A stretch of 64,000 nt of DNA from Chitinophaga sp. S165 (GCF_003182155.1 NZ_QGTG01000002.1:806001-870000); one strand, 5' to 3'; numbered from the stretch's first letter, positions 26,701 through 37,375 are shown. Notes: generated by a model not told the origin, from the sequence alone. Made by a program: numbers and translations.

Positions 26701-26933
26701 ACAAGCGTGCTGCCGGAAGCGGCCTCTATACTATAGGTACCGTCTGGTTTGGTTTGTGTTCCGCTACTTGAACCTTTAATTTGTACAGATACACCAGGGA
26801 GAGGGGAATTATCCCTGTTGTCAAGGACCCGGCCGGTAATTTTCCGGCTCTGCGAGAAACCGTGCAGCGTCATCAGCAATGCTAATGTTCCTTGCACAGC
26901 AATTCTCATGAAACGTGTGAATTTAGAACTCAT
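23778..26933 (-). CDS. SusC/RagA family TonB-linked outer-membrane transporter
   Basis: This 1051-residue outer-membrane beta barrel has a signal peptide and a carboxypeptidase-D-like regulatory domain (KITGRVLDNRDNSPLPGVSV, about 30-110). The TonB-dependent plug starts at QDVVVVGYGS, and the large barrel ends in NVAF with a terminal Phe. It imports a polymer fragment or other large nutrient with the SusD partner. There is no extra anti-sigma-interacting domain at the N-terminus, so control by an ECF sigma/FecR pair is not suggested. Confidence 0.97.
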   Translation of the reverse strand: MSSKFTRFMRIAVQGTLALLMTLHGFSQSRKITGRVLDNRDNSPLPGVSVQIKGSSSGTQTKPDGTYSIEAASGSTLVFSFIGYLSQEKVVNGASNINVSMSSDVKSLQDVVVVGYGSTRRSDLTGAVASVKTAQLEERPAASVNQALAGRIPGVQVNTNSGRPGGQTNVRIRGFSSINTTNNPLYVIDGVVIPVGAQTQSSNAIDFLNPNEIASVEVLKDASSTAIYGARGANGVILVTTKRGNASGSRVTYDVGLAYNTIGPKRVHMLNAKEYMQVEDLAWKNAEIYDPEGWAKGNYVSKEPKLKRTNPDLFDANGNPKYDTDWFKESVQHKVSHSHQLGFTGGDENSQFGLFLGYRDDEGLLLNSYLKRYSARFTFDSQMKSWLKVGGSLGYTSQNENLVDIGTGGLNSVRMITEALPFLPVRMPNGTFSNNKLYPGAEGGSNPVHILTDRKYILQTQNVLGNAYATITLAKGLEFRSVIGANVVTRGRNEWNGRSLIDISATQKGIAIVANDRETYWSFENYLTYNKRFNKIHSINALAGVGWQEDNIFGFNVRGENFSTDYLETNSLGSAGLIPSSGAGSRNLGFAFNSYFGRVNYGFKDKYLVTFTGRVDGSSKFGPNNKYAFFPSAALAWRASEEPFLKDNPTISTLKLRTSYGLTGNSEIPPYSSLSLLTASNDYAFPLNGQKVQGMGTNRLPNKDLKWEKTAQYDFGVELGLLKNRISLEGDIYYRKTTDMLLDAPVPTTSGYTIISRNIGAMENKGLELGLNTVNIETKNFSWSTTFNISFNKNKVLALATPADIFGIGGPNFTNQTNIIRVGEPVGSFWGLVREGTWSTKDAAEAALFKDYRGGKPILPGDIKYQDKNGDHAINDADRQIIGNGNPDGWGGFFNTFKYKNLDLTVELQFVYGNDVLNMTHHSGEDRTGLANSFSSVLNYWTPDHQNTDIAAPRHPDAGYVTNVDTRWVEDGSFLRGRNLALGYNFSAEKLKRLHLSKLRVYASVQNFFLATKFSGNDPEVSTYSQPFAQGQTFFDYPKPTTFQLGANVAF

Positions 26934-27429
26934 ATTCTGGAGGTTTTAGATAAAAGATTATAGGTCTGCAAGCATTCGATTGCAGTCACGACAACAAGTA
27001 CAGTTCACTAATTACATTACATCATTATTTTACGTGGCGTTGTAATGAAAAACAGAAATAAATAAAATGCTGATTGTTTATCCTGTGGATAAGAAATAGC
27101 TACGAGTAAATAATTAATGACGAATGATTCAAATAACGTTTTACGGAATTGTGTTTTAGTTCAATAATTCTGGTTTTATAATAACGATTTCGGCTTTTTA
27201 AAATATAGTAACTCCGGATTAAAAGTATAATATTTTTTAAGTAAAGTAAAACGTTTTTGCAAAAAAGTTTTGGGAGGTGTAAATCTGCTATGGTAGGGAA
27301 TAGTAGCGATATTTCGGGGAATTTGAAGCAAATCTGAAAACTGATACAATATTGACCAAAACAGGAAAGTGTTATTTTGGCATACTTTCCTGTTTGGTGT
27401 GATTTTTCTGATAAAATAGTATATCTTTT
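26934..27429. other. Intergenic region upstream of susC
   Basis: About 500 bases without a gene. It is AT-rich and holds no clear TAnnTTTG box on the minus strand for susC. Its right end contains a terminator-like hairpin of 12 bp (27359-27370 with 27384-27395) that probably ends the phytase-like gene. Confidence 0.6.
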
Positions 27430-28560
27430 CTACCTGACTTCGAAAATGTAAAACTGGGTCTCTTCTCTTTTATCAAAATTATTGTCAACCACGAAAATAA
27501 GTGTCTTATGTCCATTTGGTAGATCCGGCCCGAAAGTCATACCCTCAACATTGTCCACGAACGTATCCAGCCCGTCAAAATTGAAGAATAACGTCTTTTG
27601 TACAGGTGTAAATTGTTTCGTTCCCTGCAATGAATGAATGGTGGAAATATTTGTAGCGTTTTGAAGATTAACCTTAAATACACGGATGGAGTTGTTTTCC
27701 ACCCCTGTTGAGAAAGAACGTTCCATTACCAGTAGCTCTGTTTCGGAAAGCACAAGTATGTCAGAAATGCCGTTCACATGAAAGGCTGATTCGGGAATAG
27801 ACGGATGTGCAACAGGCTCCAGTTTATAAGCATACTGTGCTGCCGGTTTGCCGCTACGCATTGCGTATTTAATAATACGCACATAGGCAGTGGTGTCTTT
27901 CAGGCCGGCACGGGGACCATCTTCATAACGGGGTTCTTCCAGGCTCACAAACATATGTTGGCCGTCAGGCGTGAATCCAAGCCCCTCAAATACACCATTG
28001 CGTCTTGGCCCGTTCTCTGTTGCCTGCATACGAAATTGCTCCGGTAAAGGATAGCTGCCGATGTAGCGCCCACTACTGTCAGTTTCAAATACGCCCGGGT
28101 CATTGATAATATTACCCTGTGCCGAAATGATCCGTTCTCCCTCGCTACTCCATACTAAATGACCGGTATGTGCATTGTAACGCATCGCTTCAGGATCCGG
28201 CACGATGCTTTTAGTTGCCGGATATACATTCCCGTCAGGCATTCTCAAATAGGTAACACCCGTGAAACGGATGCTGTCATTATCGAAATTACCTACAGGC
28301 ACCTGTGCCGTGTAGAACCTCGCCGCTTGTCTTTCTGAACGGTCATCGCAGATCATATAATACACCTTCCGGGCACTGTCATAATCAATACCTGAAAGTC
28401 CGCCGACAGTCGTGCCGTTAAAAGGCATGTTGTGAGGAACGATGTATTTATGGAGTAATGTCAGTGAGTTAATAACGGGTGTCGTTGTGTCTTTAACATT
28501 GGTATTATGCATAGTGGCGCAACCACTTAGCAATATACCAAGCAGCATATATCGTCTCAT
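27430..28560 (-). CDS. Esterase-like phytase family lipoprotein
   Basis: This 376-residue lipoprotein has signal MRRYMLLGILLSGCATMHN, Cys in the lipobox. The body matches the esterase-like activity of phytase pattern: GGLSGIDYDSARKVYYMICDDRS, DPEAMRYNAHTGHLVWSSEGER, GVFEGLGFTPDGQHMFVSLEEP and NVEGMTFGPDLPNGHKTLIFVVDNN. These are repeated blades of a beta-propeller. A phosphoesterase role is possible, but the family activity is weakly proven. It sits on the cell envelope. Confidence 0.85.
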   Translation of the reverse strand: MRRYMLLGILLSGCATMHNTNVKDTTTPVINSLTLLHKYIVPHNMPFNGTTVGGLSGIDYDSARKVYYMICDDRSERQAARFYTAQVPVGNFDNDSIRFTGVTYLRMPDGNVYPATKSIVPDPEAMRYNAHTGHLVWSSEGERIISAQGNIINDPGVFETDSSGRYIGSYPLPEQFRMQATENGPRRNGVFEGLGFTPDGQHMFVSLEEPRYEDGPRAGLKDTTAYVRIIKYAMRSGKPAAQYAYKLEPVAHPSIPESAFHVNGISDILVLSETELLVMERSFSTGVENNSIRVFKVNLQNATNISTIHSLQGTKQFTPVQKTLFFNFDGLDTFVDNVEGMTFGPDLPNGHKTLIFVVDNNFDKREETQFYIFEVR

Positions 28561-28606
28561 AAATGAAGCATGGTTTTTATGAGATACAAAAGTAGTAAAT
28601 GAAAGC

Positions 28607-28643
28607 AAGCGGCCCTCCCACCTAAAACGGGGAGGGCCAGCTT
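28607..28643. terminator. Terminator downstream of the ferritin-like genes
   Basis: A GC-rich stem (28611-28619 with 28630-28638) is extended by AAGC/GCTT after a one-base bulge. It lies 57 nt past the stop of the minus-strand ferritin-like gene. Confidence 0.7.
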
Positions 28644-28699
28644 GTATGACACTAGTTGCTTGTGGTTACACCACCACACGATCCGGGACGATGGAAATA

Positions 28700-29524
28700 C
28701 TATGGTTTAATAAACATACCAGCTATAGCCAATACTTGTTCTTCTGTCAGAAATTCATCAAAAGCTTCTGTAGCATCTTCTTTTGTGATGTCGGCCGCAA
28801 TACCTGTGATCGTTATTGTGGCCTGCACATCATTATCTTCACCTGCGTAAACAGGTTGAATAAGCGGGACGTCATTAGCAGCGTTTGTGATCCACGGCTT
28901 CAGTGCTGGTTGCAGCGCTCCGGGAAGATTTCTGCGCATGTAACGTAAGTGTGCCGCATGACGGGCTTCAACAGAATGGATCCTCAATGCAACGGTAAGT
29001 ACATCAGGATTCTCCTGCAATACGGTTGCCTTTCCTTTATAAGCCCTTACGCCCGTATCTTCAAATGCCTGTGCTACGATCAATAAAGTAGGATAGTCAT
29101 TGAAAGGATCAAGCCCTTTACCGCCGGAGAAATCAAAAGTAGGTTTAGGATCAGGTGTTCCTCCTGCACCGGTGATAGCTCCTTTGAGAAGTTCCACATG
29201 TGCCGCTTCATGATTGGCAATAGTGGTAAATGCACCACGCGATGCATCTGTGGGAAATAATCCTGGCTTTGCAATAGCAGTCGCATAAAACTCAGCTTCG
29301 AGATATTCGAGTTTCAATGCATAGTTCAGCACACCCAATACATCTGCCGGGGCGCGTCCATATGCCTTTTTGAACATACCTCCAAGTGCCATGGGAATAG
29401 CTGATAGTGCCAGTACTCGTCCTATGTCCCTGAATTGTTTCATGGCATCTCTTCGCGTATCAAGGCGCTGATATATTTCCGGGTCTGCTTTTTCTATAAC
29501 AGAAAAAATGTTTTGCAGATTCAT
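28700..29524 (-). CDS. Ferritin-like domain protein (Ferritin_2 type)
   Basis: This 274-residue protein has a four-helix ferritin-like core with ALKLEYLEAEFYATAI and IANHEAAHVELLKGAI, and a later HSVEARHAAHLRYMRR. It has the Glu/His pattern of the Ferritin_2 (desiccation-related) group. A hydrophobic stretch at about residues 30-50 after RRDAMKQF looks like a decayed Tat or membrane signal. The neighbouring gene is a clear paralogue (39-nt gap), so the two form one unit. Confidence 0.82.
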   Translation of the reverse strand: MNLQNIFSVIEKADPEIYQRLDTRRDAMKQFRDIGRVLALSAIPMALGGMFKKAYGRAPADVLGVLNYALKLEYLEAEFYATAIAKPGLFPTDASRGAFTTIANHEAAHVELLKGAITGAGGTPDPKPTFDFSGGKGLDPFNDYPTLLIVAQAFEDTGVRAYKGKATVLQENPDVLTVALRIHSVEARHAAHLRYMRRNLPGALQPALKPWITNAANDVPLIQPVYAGEDNDVQATITITGIAADITKEDATEAFDEFLTEEQVLAIAGMFIKP

Positions 29525-29563
29525 AATGATCAGATTTAACGGTTGAAGAATTAAGTCTGCGGT

Positions 29564-30262
29564 TTACTTTGGCAGCGTATTGATATTGATGGGCGTCTTG
29601 ATATAGACCCCTGCCGCAGCAAATACTTCCGTAGGAGATTTAACAAAATCAAGACCCTGTGCATCTGCATCTGACGCAAAAGTGCCATTACTGATAAGAT
29701 CCCTGATAAGCGCAGCGTGCCGTGCTTCTACAGAAACGATCTTTCCCGCTAACACGAGATAATCAGCCTTGTCGATGAATTGTCCTGCGCCATTGTAAGC
29801 CGCTACGCCCAGATCTTCAAACGTTTTGGCAACAGCAAGTACTTTATCTCTGCTGGTAAAATCAATCGTTGAAAAATCTACAGCAAGGTCTTGTATGGCG
29901 CTGCCTCCAAGCGCCTTGCGAAAGAACTCACGATGTGCAATTTCATGATTGCGGATGTCTGTAAAAAAATCCCTTTCAACATCTGAAATACCTGCATAAG
30001 GTGTAGTCAATACTTGTATATAGAATGCAGCTTCCAGTTGTTCCAGCGCGAATGCATAGTTTAATACCGACGTATCGCCGCTACCAAAATTGACACCAGC
30101 GCTATCATCATCATCACTACTACAACCAGCCAGTGATCCGACGCCTAGTATAGCAGTGCCCATGCCTGCATATTTGAGAAAAGTACGACGGTGCACGTTA
30201 GGCATAGCAATACCATTCCCCTGACCATTACTGGTCACAGAGCGGGGTTTCCGTGTGAACAT
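29564..30262 (-). CDS. Tat-signal ferritin-like lipoprotein
   Basis: This 232-residue protein has a twin-arginine motif HRRTFLKYAGMG followed by a hydrophobic segment and lipobox LAGC. After an acidic linker comes the same ferritin-like core as its downstream neighbour: FALEQLEAAFYIQVL, IRNHEIAHREFFRKAL, VSVEARHAALIRDL. It is probably exported folded, perhaps with bound metal, and anchored to a membrane. The upstream frame extends 24 codons but is not signal-like, so 30262 was chosen. Confidence 0.85.
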   Translation of the reverse strand: MFTRKPRSVTSNGQGNGIAMPNVHRRTFLKYAGMGTAILGVGSLAGCSSDDDDSAGVNFGSGDTSVLNYAFALEQLEAAFYIQVLTTPYAGISDVERDFFTDIRNHEIAHREFFRKALGGSAIQDLAVDFSTIDFTSRDKVLAVAKTFEDLGVAAYNGAGQFIDKADYLVLAGKIVSVEARHAALIRDLISNGTFASDADAQGLDFVKSPTEVFAAAGVYIKTPININTLPK

Positions 30263-30456
30263 AAATTGAGATTTTGAGTGAATGAATTTTACGTCGACTG
30301 ATATCAGTAGAAACAATGCGCTAGCTGGAAACACGAGTAGTACTTGGGATTATCACTGGTGCTTCTGATAAGGATATACGCGGGTTTCAGGGATCCGGTT
30401 TTAAAAACAAAAATAATAACTACTGTATAGTATGCTATAATACAAGCTGAACTTAG

Positions 30457-30524
30457 AAAAAAATAAGGTAATCAATCACAACAAGACAATGTTTAAATTA
30501 TCTGTTACGATTGATTACCTATTT
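30457..30524 (-). terminator. Long-loop terminator after the 50-residue membrane protein gene
   Basis: A perfect 12-bp inverted repeat (30466-30477 with 30509-30520) encloses a 31-nt loop. On the minus strand it is followed by TTATTTTTTT. It starts 27 nt past the stop of the small gene at 30551. Confidence 0.65.
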
Positions 30525-30550
30525 CACACAATGGAGCCTGGTTGCATGGC

Positions 30551-30703
30551 CTACACAGCCCTGCCGCGTATAATATTTACAAGAATAGCGATGATAGCTA
30601 ATACCAACAGCACGTGAATCAAACTGCCGGCGGAGTAAACAAACGCACCGAGAATCCATCCGATAATGAGGATCACTGCGATCAAATAAAGTAAGCCGTT
30701 CAT
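30551..30703 (-). CDS. Lmo0937-like small membrane protein
   Basis: This is a 50-residue protein with two membrane helices (MNGLLYLIAVILIIGWILGA; then LIHVLLVLAIIAILVNIIRG) and a short basic end. The length and pattern match the lmo0937 family, often induced by envelope or general stress. The reading frame was followed codon by codon. No operon partner is close. Confidence 0.85.
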   Translation of the reverse strand: MNGLLYLIAVILIIGWILGAFVYSAGSLIHVLLVLAIIAILVNIIRGRAV

Positions 30704-31010
30704 GTCATAAAGATTTGGTTACAATAAGAAGTAAAAAATCTATGCCAGATAGTGTTAATTGAAACAGATCATACGTATATTCAGTATTTATAGGGGTTAC
30801 AGCGTATTCTTCCCTTTCCTGAGTAGTACGTAATAGTGTTTTTTAGACGCTTTTTTTTGTGGAGTGTATTCCCCAGCAAGGGCAAAATCCCCGCCATGTA
30901 ATGCGCTGTAATCTACCACCACGCTGGCCTGAAGTGCAAGCGCAGAAACTGGTCGTATTTTTGACTTATGCAGATATAACCATAATTGAATTAATCTAAA
31001 ATTTACTATC
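30704..31010. other. Intergenic region between small stress-protein genes
   Basis: About 300 bases. It contains a -7 box (30956-30963) for the plus-strand gene at 31011. A minus-strand frame (stop at 30797) reads protein-like at its end but has no convincing start, so it is not called. Confidence 0.5.
30956..30963 (+). promoter_or_regulatory. -7 box of the PA2169-like gene
   Basis: TATTTTTG matches TAnnTTTG and lies 47 nt before the start codon at 31011. Confidence 0.5.
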
Positions 31011-31472
31011 ATGCAACTCAATGAAAAATTGCTGGAAGCCCTGAGTGATCTGGTCAGGATCAATCAAGATCGTGTGGAAGGATATAAGAAAGCAATAGAA
31101 TTGACAGAAGATACCGACCTGAAGGCTTTGTTCCAACGAATGTCAGATGAAAGCCGTACTTATATTGACCAGTTGAATAACGTATTGTTGGAAAGTGGAG
31201 GAGACGTCGGACAGGGCTCTTCCATCTCCGGAAAGATCTACCGCACCTGGATGGGCGTAAAAGCGACCTTTTCAGGGCACGACCGCCAGTCTATCCTGTC
31301 TTCCTGCGAATATGCAGAAGACGCGGCACAAAGGACTTACGAAGACGTATTACGCTCAAGTATCCCGATGCCTTATAGTATCCGGGAGCTGATCGCTAAT
31401 CAGAAGGGGGCGCTCAGAAGCTCCCATGATACGGTGAAAACTTATAGGGACCTGGAGAAGATCCCTCATTAA
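31011..31472 (+). CDS. PA2169/DUF2383 family four-helix protein
   Basis: This 153-residue cytoplasmic protein has a helical bundle pattern: EALSDLVRINQDRVEGYKKA, LFQRMSDESRTYIDQL, CEYAEDAAQRTYEDVL and LRSSHDTVKTYRDL. It matches the DUF2383 (PA2169) family, ferritin-like in shape and often stress-linked. Function unknown. Confidence 0.85.
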   Translation: MQLNEKLLEALSDLVRINQDRVEGYKKAIELTEDTDLKALFQRMSDESRTYIDQLNNVLLESGGDVGQGSSISGKIYRTWMGVKATFSGHDRQSILSSCEYAEDAAQRTYEDVLRSSIPMPYSIRELIANQKGALRSSHDTVKTYRDLEKIPH

Positions 31473-31626
31473 CGAGACGTGTTCATTTTGACAACCGCTG
31501 TTCTTTTTGTTCATAATAGGGATGAACGCGGTTGTTCATTATGTGCAGCTTACATTTGAAATGTAAGATTAAGCTGCTACTTATCTCTATAAGTAACATT
31601 TTTCAGTAATGGATTTAGGTAAATTT

Positions 31627-31659
31627 ACAGCCCCGTCGGATGCGGGGCTGTTCTGTTTA
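31627..31659. terminator. Terminator between the PA2169-like gene and thiH
   Basis: A perfect 9-bp GC-rich stem (31627-31635 with 31643-31651) with a 7-nt loop and T-rich flanks serves the convergent genes. Two weaker inverted repeats lie upstream (about 31489-31536 and 31543-31577). Confidence 0.8.
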
Positions 31660-31677
31660 ATATCTAAAGCCCCGGAA

Positions 31678-32790
31678 TTATACATAGCCTGCATCCCAGT
31701 CCTTCCATACCGGCTCATATCCCTGGGCACGCAACATACCACTGATACTGGCCGGACTACGTTCGTCCGATATCTCAAATTGCTCCAGCGAAGACAGGTC
31801 GGAAGCATATCCTCCCGGATTGGTCTTCGAGCCTGCACTAAGGGCCGTAATGCCCAGCTTGATCACATTGTCCCTGAAACGGGGCGTTTCTCTCGTCGAA
31901 AGGCTCAATTCTATCTCCTGGTCCAGTAACCGGTAGGCACAGATCAGCTGTACCAGCTCCCGGTCGTTCATTTCCACTTTCGGCGGTAAGCCTCCTGAAC
32001 AGGGACGTAACCGTGGGAAGGAAATACTGTATTTAGTTTGCCAGTACGTCTTTTCCAGGTACCGGAGATGTAGTGCCGTGAAAAAACTGTCCGTACGCCA
32101 GTCTTCCAGCCCTATCAGTACGCCCAATCCTATTTTGTGGATACCTGCCCTACCCAATCGGTCTGGTGTGTCCAGACGGTACTCAAAATTCGATTTACGC
32201 CCTTTGGGATGATGCAGTTTATAATCTGCCTGATGATAGGTTTCCTGGTAAACCAGGACCGCATGCAGACCATGAGGGATCAATTCTGAATAATCTGCCT
32301 CATCCATAGGTTGTACCTCCATTGAAATATTAGAGAAGTGTGGCCGTATCACTTCGAGCGCTTCACGGAAATAATCCGTGCCTACTGTCTGGTTAGCCTC
32401 GCCTGTTACCAGCAGCACATGATCATATCCCATGGCTTTGATAACGGCTACCTCACGAAGTATCTCTTCCCTGTTCAGCGTTTTCCGGGCAATCTTGTTA
32501 TCCAGGCTAAATCCACAGTAAGTACAGATGTTCTGGCACTCATTGCTGAGATATAGCGGGATGTATAATTGCATGGTATTCCCGAACCGCTGCTGCGTAA
32601 GCTGGCGGCTTAGTTGTGCCATTTGTTCAAGATAGGGCGCCGCCGCCGGCGAGATCAATGCCTTAAAGTCTTCCAGGGTGCGTTTGCTGTTATGTAACGC
32701 AGCCTCCACATCTCGGGAAGTCTTTGCATAGATACCGGCTTTGACATCATCCCAGTTATATTGATCAAAGATGTCTTTGAAACCTGACAT
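31678..32790 (-). CDS. thiH: 2-iminoacetate synthase ThiH
   Basis: This 370-residue radical-SAM enzyme cleaves tyrosine to give dehydroglycine for the thiazole ring. The iron-sulfur motif CxxxCxxC is present at C85, C89, C92 (CQNICTYCGFS). Further conserved parts are LLVTGEANQTVG and GLGVLIGLEDWRTDSFF. It is the last gene of the thiamin operon, 11 nt after thiG. Confidence 0.96.
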   Translation of the reverse strand: MSGFKDIFDQYNWDDVKAGIYAKTSRDVEAALHNSKRTLEDFKALISPAAAPYLEQMAQLSRQLTQQRFGNTMQLYIPLYLSNECQNICTYCGFSLDNKIARKTLNREEILREVAVIKAMGYDHVLLVTGEANQTVGTDYFREALEVIRPHFSNISMEVQPMDEADYSELIPHGLHAVLVYQETYHQADYKLHHPKGRKSNFEYRLDTPDRLGRAGIHKIGLGVLIGLEDWRTDSFFTALHLRYLEKTYWQTKYSISFPRLRPCSGGLPPKVEMNDRELVQLICAYRLLDQEIELSLSTRETPRFRDNVIKLGITALSAGSKTNPGGYASDLSSLEQFEISDERSPASISGMLRAQGYEPVWKDWDAGYV

Positions 32791-32801
32791 AATATGCTTG
32801 T

Positions 32802-33575
32802 TTAAACTTCATCAAGAAAGCCGATCAGCGGACTGGAAGCCACTGCCTGCCGTTGCACGGAAGGCAATCCCGCTTCATAGGCCTGTCTGCCGGCTATTAC
32901 GGCCTGTCTGAATGCCTGTGCCATCATTACCGGGTTTTGGGCCACGGCTATGGCCGTATTGACCAAAACGGCATCCGCTCCTATTTCCATTGCTTTTGCT
33001 GCATCTGAAGGACTGCCGATACCAGCATCCACCACTACAGGTACATTACTCTGTTCAATGATGATCTCGAGGAAATCTATTGTCCGCAATCCCTTATTAC
33101 TGCCTATAGGAGCGCCTAAAGGCATAACGGCAGCGGTACCGGCTTCTTCCAGTCTTTTACACAGCACGGGGTCTGCATGAATGTATGGCAATACGATAAA
33201 GCCCAGTTTTACCAGTTCTTCTGCCGCCTTCAACGTCTCTATCGGGTCCGGTAGCAGGTAGCGCGGATCGGGATGTATTTCCAGTTTCAGCCAGTTCGTT
33301 TCAAGCGCTTCTCTGGCCAGTTGTGCTGCATATACAGCTTCCTTTGCCGTTCTCACCCCCGAAGTATTGGGTAGTAATTTTAGCTGCGGATGATGTACGT
33401 GCTGCAACATATCGTCCGATTCATTGTGTACGTCCACTCTTTTAAGCGCCACGGTTACAAGCTCTGAGCCGGAGGCCAGCAAAGCTTCCTCCATAACAGG
33501 CAGCGAGGCAAACTTGCCTGTACCGGTAAACAGGCGGGAAGAAAAAGAATGGCCGGCTATTACAAGTGGTGTCAT
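32802..33575 (-). CDS. thiG: Thiazole synthase ThiG
   Basis: This 257-residue TIM-barrel enzyme builds the thiazole ring from DXP, dehydroglycine and ThiS thiocarboxylate. The [10 protein letters not shown] start, the TVALKRVD lysine region for the DXP imine, the LLPNTSG loop and [20 protein letters not shown] are visible. Its start overlaps the thiE stop by 4 nt. Confidence 0.96.
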   Translation of the reverse strand: MTPLVIAGHSFSSRLFTGTGKFASLPVMEEALLASGSELVTVALKRVDVHNESDDMLQHVHHPQLKLLPNTSGVRTAKEAVYAAQLAREALETNWLKLEIHPDPRYLLPDPIETLKAAEELVKLGFIVLPYIHADPVLCKRLEEAGTAAVMPLGAPIGSNKGLRTIDFLEIIIEQSNVPVVVDAGIGSPSDAAKAMEIGADAVLVNTAIAVAQNPVMMAQAFRQAVIAGRQAYEAGLPSVQRQAVASSPLIGFLDEV

Positions 33576-34186
33576 GTTGTAAGAGATGATACGGTTTGAA
33601 ATTTATTTGCTGCATGTGTGATCAGGCCACTTACGGCTATACCGTGAACGCCCGCCTGTTTCAGTGCCGGCACGTCTTCCGCAAGTATACCTCCTATGGC
33701 GATGACAGGAATATGAATGCCCATATTTCTGAGCGATTCCATGATGCCGGCAATGCCTTCCAGTCCCAGAATGGGGCTAAGCTTTTCTTTGGTAGTGGTG
33801 AAACGGTAAGGGCCGAGGCCCACATAGTCAGCACCGTCCTTTACATGAACAAGAATGTCTTCCAAAGTATTGGCTGTGCCACCGATGATGAACGTATCTC
33901 CGAGAATGGCCCTGGCGCCGGCAACGGTCATATCCTGCTTGCCTACATGTACGCCATGTGCGCCGACAGTTTTGGCAATATGCGGATGGTCATTGATGAT
34001 CAGGGTAGCGTTGTACCGTGAGCAGATGGCCTTTGCTGCAAGTGCGCTGGACAGGATATTGTCTTCAGATTCATTCTTGATACGTAGTTGTATCCATCTG
34101 CAACCTGCCTCACAGGCAGCCAGGATGTTATCCAGGTGGGAGACCGTTGTCGTTTGTTGTGATATATAATGCAATGAGCTGATCAT
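33572..34186 (-). CDS. thiE: Thiamine-phosphate synthase ThiE
   Basis: This 204-residue TIM-barrel enzyme joins HMP-PP and thiazole phosphate. It has [53 protein letters not shown] and AIGGI motifs with the expected Lys/Asp/Ser residues. It overlaps thiD and thiG by 4 nt each, so translation is coupled. This is the canonical ThiE of the two TIM-barrel proteins in the operon. Confidence 0.94.
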   Translation of the reverse strand: MISSLHYISQQTTTVSHLDNILAACEAGCRWIQLRIKNESEDNILSSALAAKAICSRYNATLIINDHPHIAKTVGAHGVHVGKQDMTVAGARAILGDTFIIGGTANTLEDILVHVKDGADYVGLGPYRFTTTKEKLSPILGLEGIAGIMESLRNMGIHIPVIAIGGILAEDVPALKQAGVHGIAVSGLITHAANKFQTVSSLTT

Positions 34187-34938
34187 GTGATATGATAACC
34201 TAAAAGTGATGAATGACTGGCCAGGAACTTTTCTGTATATAGTTTGGCCGTGATGCAGGCGGTAGCCAACGAGCTTCCCGCCGCTAATTGTGCTGTAATA
34301 GCGGCACTAAGTACGCAGCCTGAACCATGTTTGGGAAAGACGCTTTCGTTGCCTGCAGGAATGTCGAGAATGTTATCCGGAGTTGTGTATAAACTATCCA
34401 CCCCCTGTCTCTCCTGCCGGTGGCCTCCTTTTAGCAACACTGCGCAATAGGTGGCCAGTGTATCGGCTGCGGCATGACCTTCCTCCTCACCGCTTAGCAT
34501 CAGCGCTTCCTGGTAATTTGGCGTTAGCAGGTATACCTCCTGTAACACCTCTTTCCATAGAGACAGTGTCGCTGTATCATGAAAGGCATAGCCCGCACTT
34601 GCTTTCAGTACCGGGTCCAGTATGATACGGATGCGGGGCCGTATGGCTTTAACAGCCCGTATCACATTCAGTATGGTAGATGCATCCTTTACGATACCGA
34701 TCTTGCAATAGTCCACCGGGTACGTTTCCAGTAATGGTGTTGCCTGTGCAATGATCTGCTCTGCGGACTGCCATTCCACTGAAAGGAAGCGGGAATCTGT
34801 CTGAACGGTAAGTGCGGTGCAAACGCCCAGGCCATAAGTACCGAGCGCTTCAAAGGTTTTTATGTCTGCCAGCAGGCCTGCGCCACCAGATGGGTCCAGG
34901 CCGGCAATACTCATGACATATGGCCGTCTGTTCTCCAT
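34183..34938 (-). CDS. thiD: Hydroxymethylpyrimidine (phosphate) kinase ThiD
   Basis: This 251-residue ribokinase-fold enzyme phosphorylates HMP and HMP-P. It has SIAGLDPSGGAGLLADIKTFEA near the start, VDYCKIGIV, LDPVLKAS, LTPNYQEALML and a KHGSGCVLSAAIT end motif. The 34938 start fits the family. A second ATG at 34914 would overlap the upstream stop as ATGA and is an alternative. Confidence 0.94.
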   Translation of the reverse strand: MENRRPYVMSIAGLDPSGGAGLLADIKTFEALGTYGLGVCTALTVQTDSRFLSVEWQSAEQIIAQATPLLETYPVDYCKIGIVKDASTILNVIRAVKAIRPRIRIILDPVLKASAGYAFHDTATLSLWKEVLQEVYLLTPNYQEALMLSGEEEGHAAADTLATYCAVLLKGGHRQERQGVDSLYTTPDNILDIPAGNESVFPKHGSGCVLSAAITAQLAAGSSLATACITAKLYTEKFLASHSSLLGYHIT

Positions 34939-35525
34939 ATATCCCTGATGCGGCGGAAGTTGCTGACTGCAATAGCAGGTTCCTGCCAGATGGCGCCCAA
35001 TAGGGCAATCCCGTCAAACTGCATGTTGCGGGCCTTTGCTGCTGTGGTATGATCGATCCCACCCAGTGCCAGTACCTGACCGTTGTAGCCGTCCTTAAAA
35101 AGGCGGAAGCCTTCTCTGAACATGCTGTTATGCCCCGGTTTGGAAATGCTGTCAAACACCGGCGCCAGTAGCAGCTGGTCCCACTCATCGCTGGCTACCT
35201 GCAAGGTTTCGGCGGCGTGTATGCTCGTGCTGAGCCGCCATCCTCTTTGCCGGTAACCGGTGATCTGCTCCCCGGTTATTAGCGCCCTGCCCGATTCATT
35301 GAAGTGCACGCCTTGCAGATGGTACTTTTCACAAAGTGAAGGATGGCCGGATATCATGAGTTTACTGTAACACGATGGATCGGCCTCCTGTAACAGCTGC
35401 TCATAATCTGTTTCTGACCATCCTGGTTTGCGCACCAGGATGCTGTCTGCGCCTTCAGCGAGCAGGAGCTGCCAATAGCTGGTTTCTTCCGGTAGGAATG
35501 TACTGTGTGTGATGATCTGTATCAT
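34911..35525 (-). CDS. TenI-like/ThiE-like protein
   Basis: This 204-residue protein has the thiamine-phosphate-synthase/TenI barrel pattern (GADSILVRKPGWSE, LQGVHFNE, LSTSIHAAETLQ, LLLAPVFDSISKPGH, VLALGGID). Compared with the true ThiE downstream it lacks the IINDH and VGQED-type HMP-binding parts. It is more likely a TenI-type thiazole tautomerase than a second synthase. Position between thiC and thiD supports a thiamin role. Confidence 0.85.
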   Translation of the reverse strand: MIQIITHSTFLPEETSYWQLLLAEGADSILVRKPGWSETDYEQLLQEADPSCYSKLMISGHPSLCEKYHLQGVHFNESGRALITGEQITGYRQRGWRLSTSIHAAETLQVASDEWDQLLLAPVFDSISKPGHNSMFREGFRLFKDGYNGQVLALGGIDHTTAAKARNMQFDGIALLGAIWQEPAIAVSNFRRIRDIWRTDGHMS

Positions 35526-35530
35526 GCGTA

Positions 35531-37375
<1,845 letters not shown>

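Noticed and set aside
30797..30970. Minus-strand frame ending YYVLLRKGKNTL
   Set aside because: The C-terminal part reads like protein, but no good start codon exists and the frame overlaps the promoter of the gene at 31011. It may be a gene remnant.
33596..34169. Plus-strand frames opposite the thiamin genes
   Set aside because: They are shadows of thiE and its neighbours, which are clearly recognised on the minus strand.
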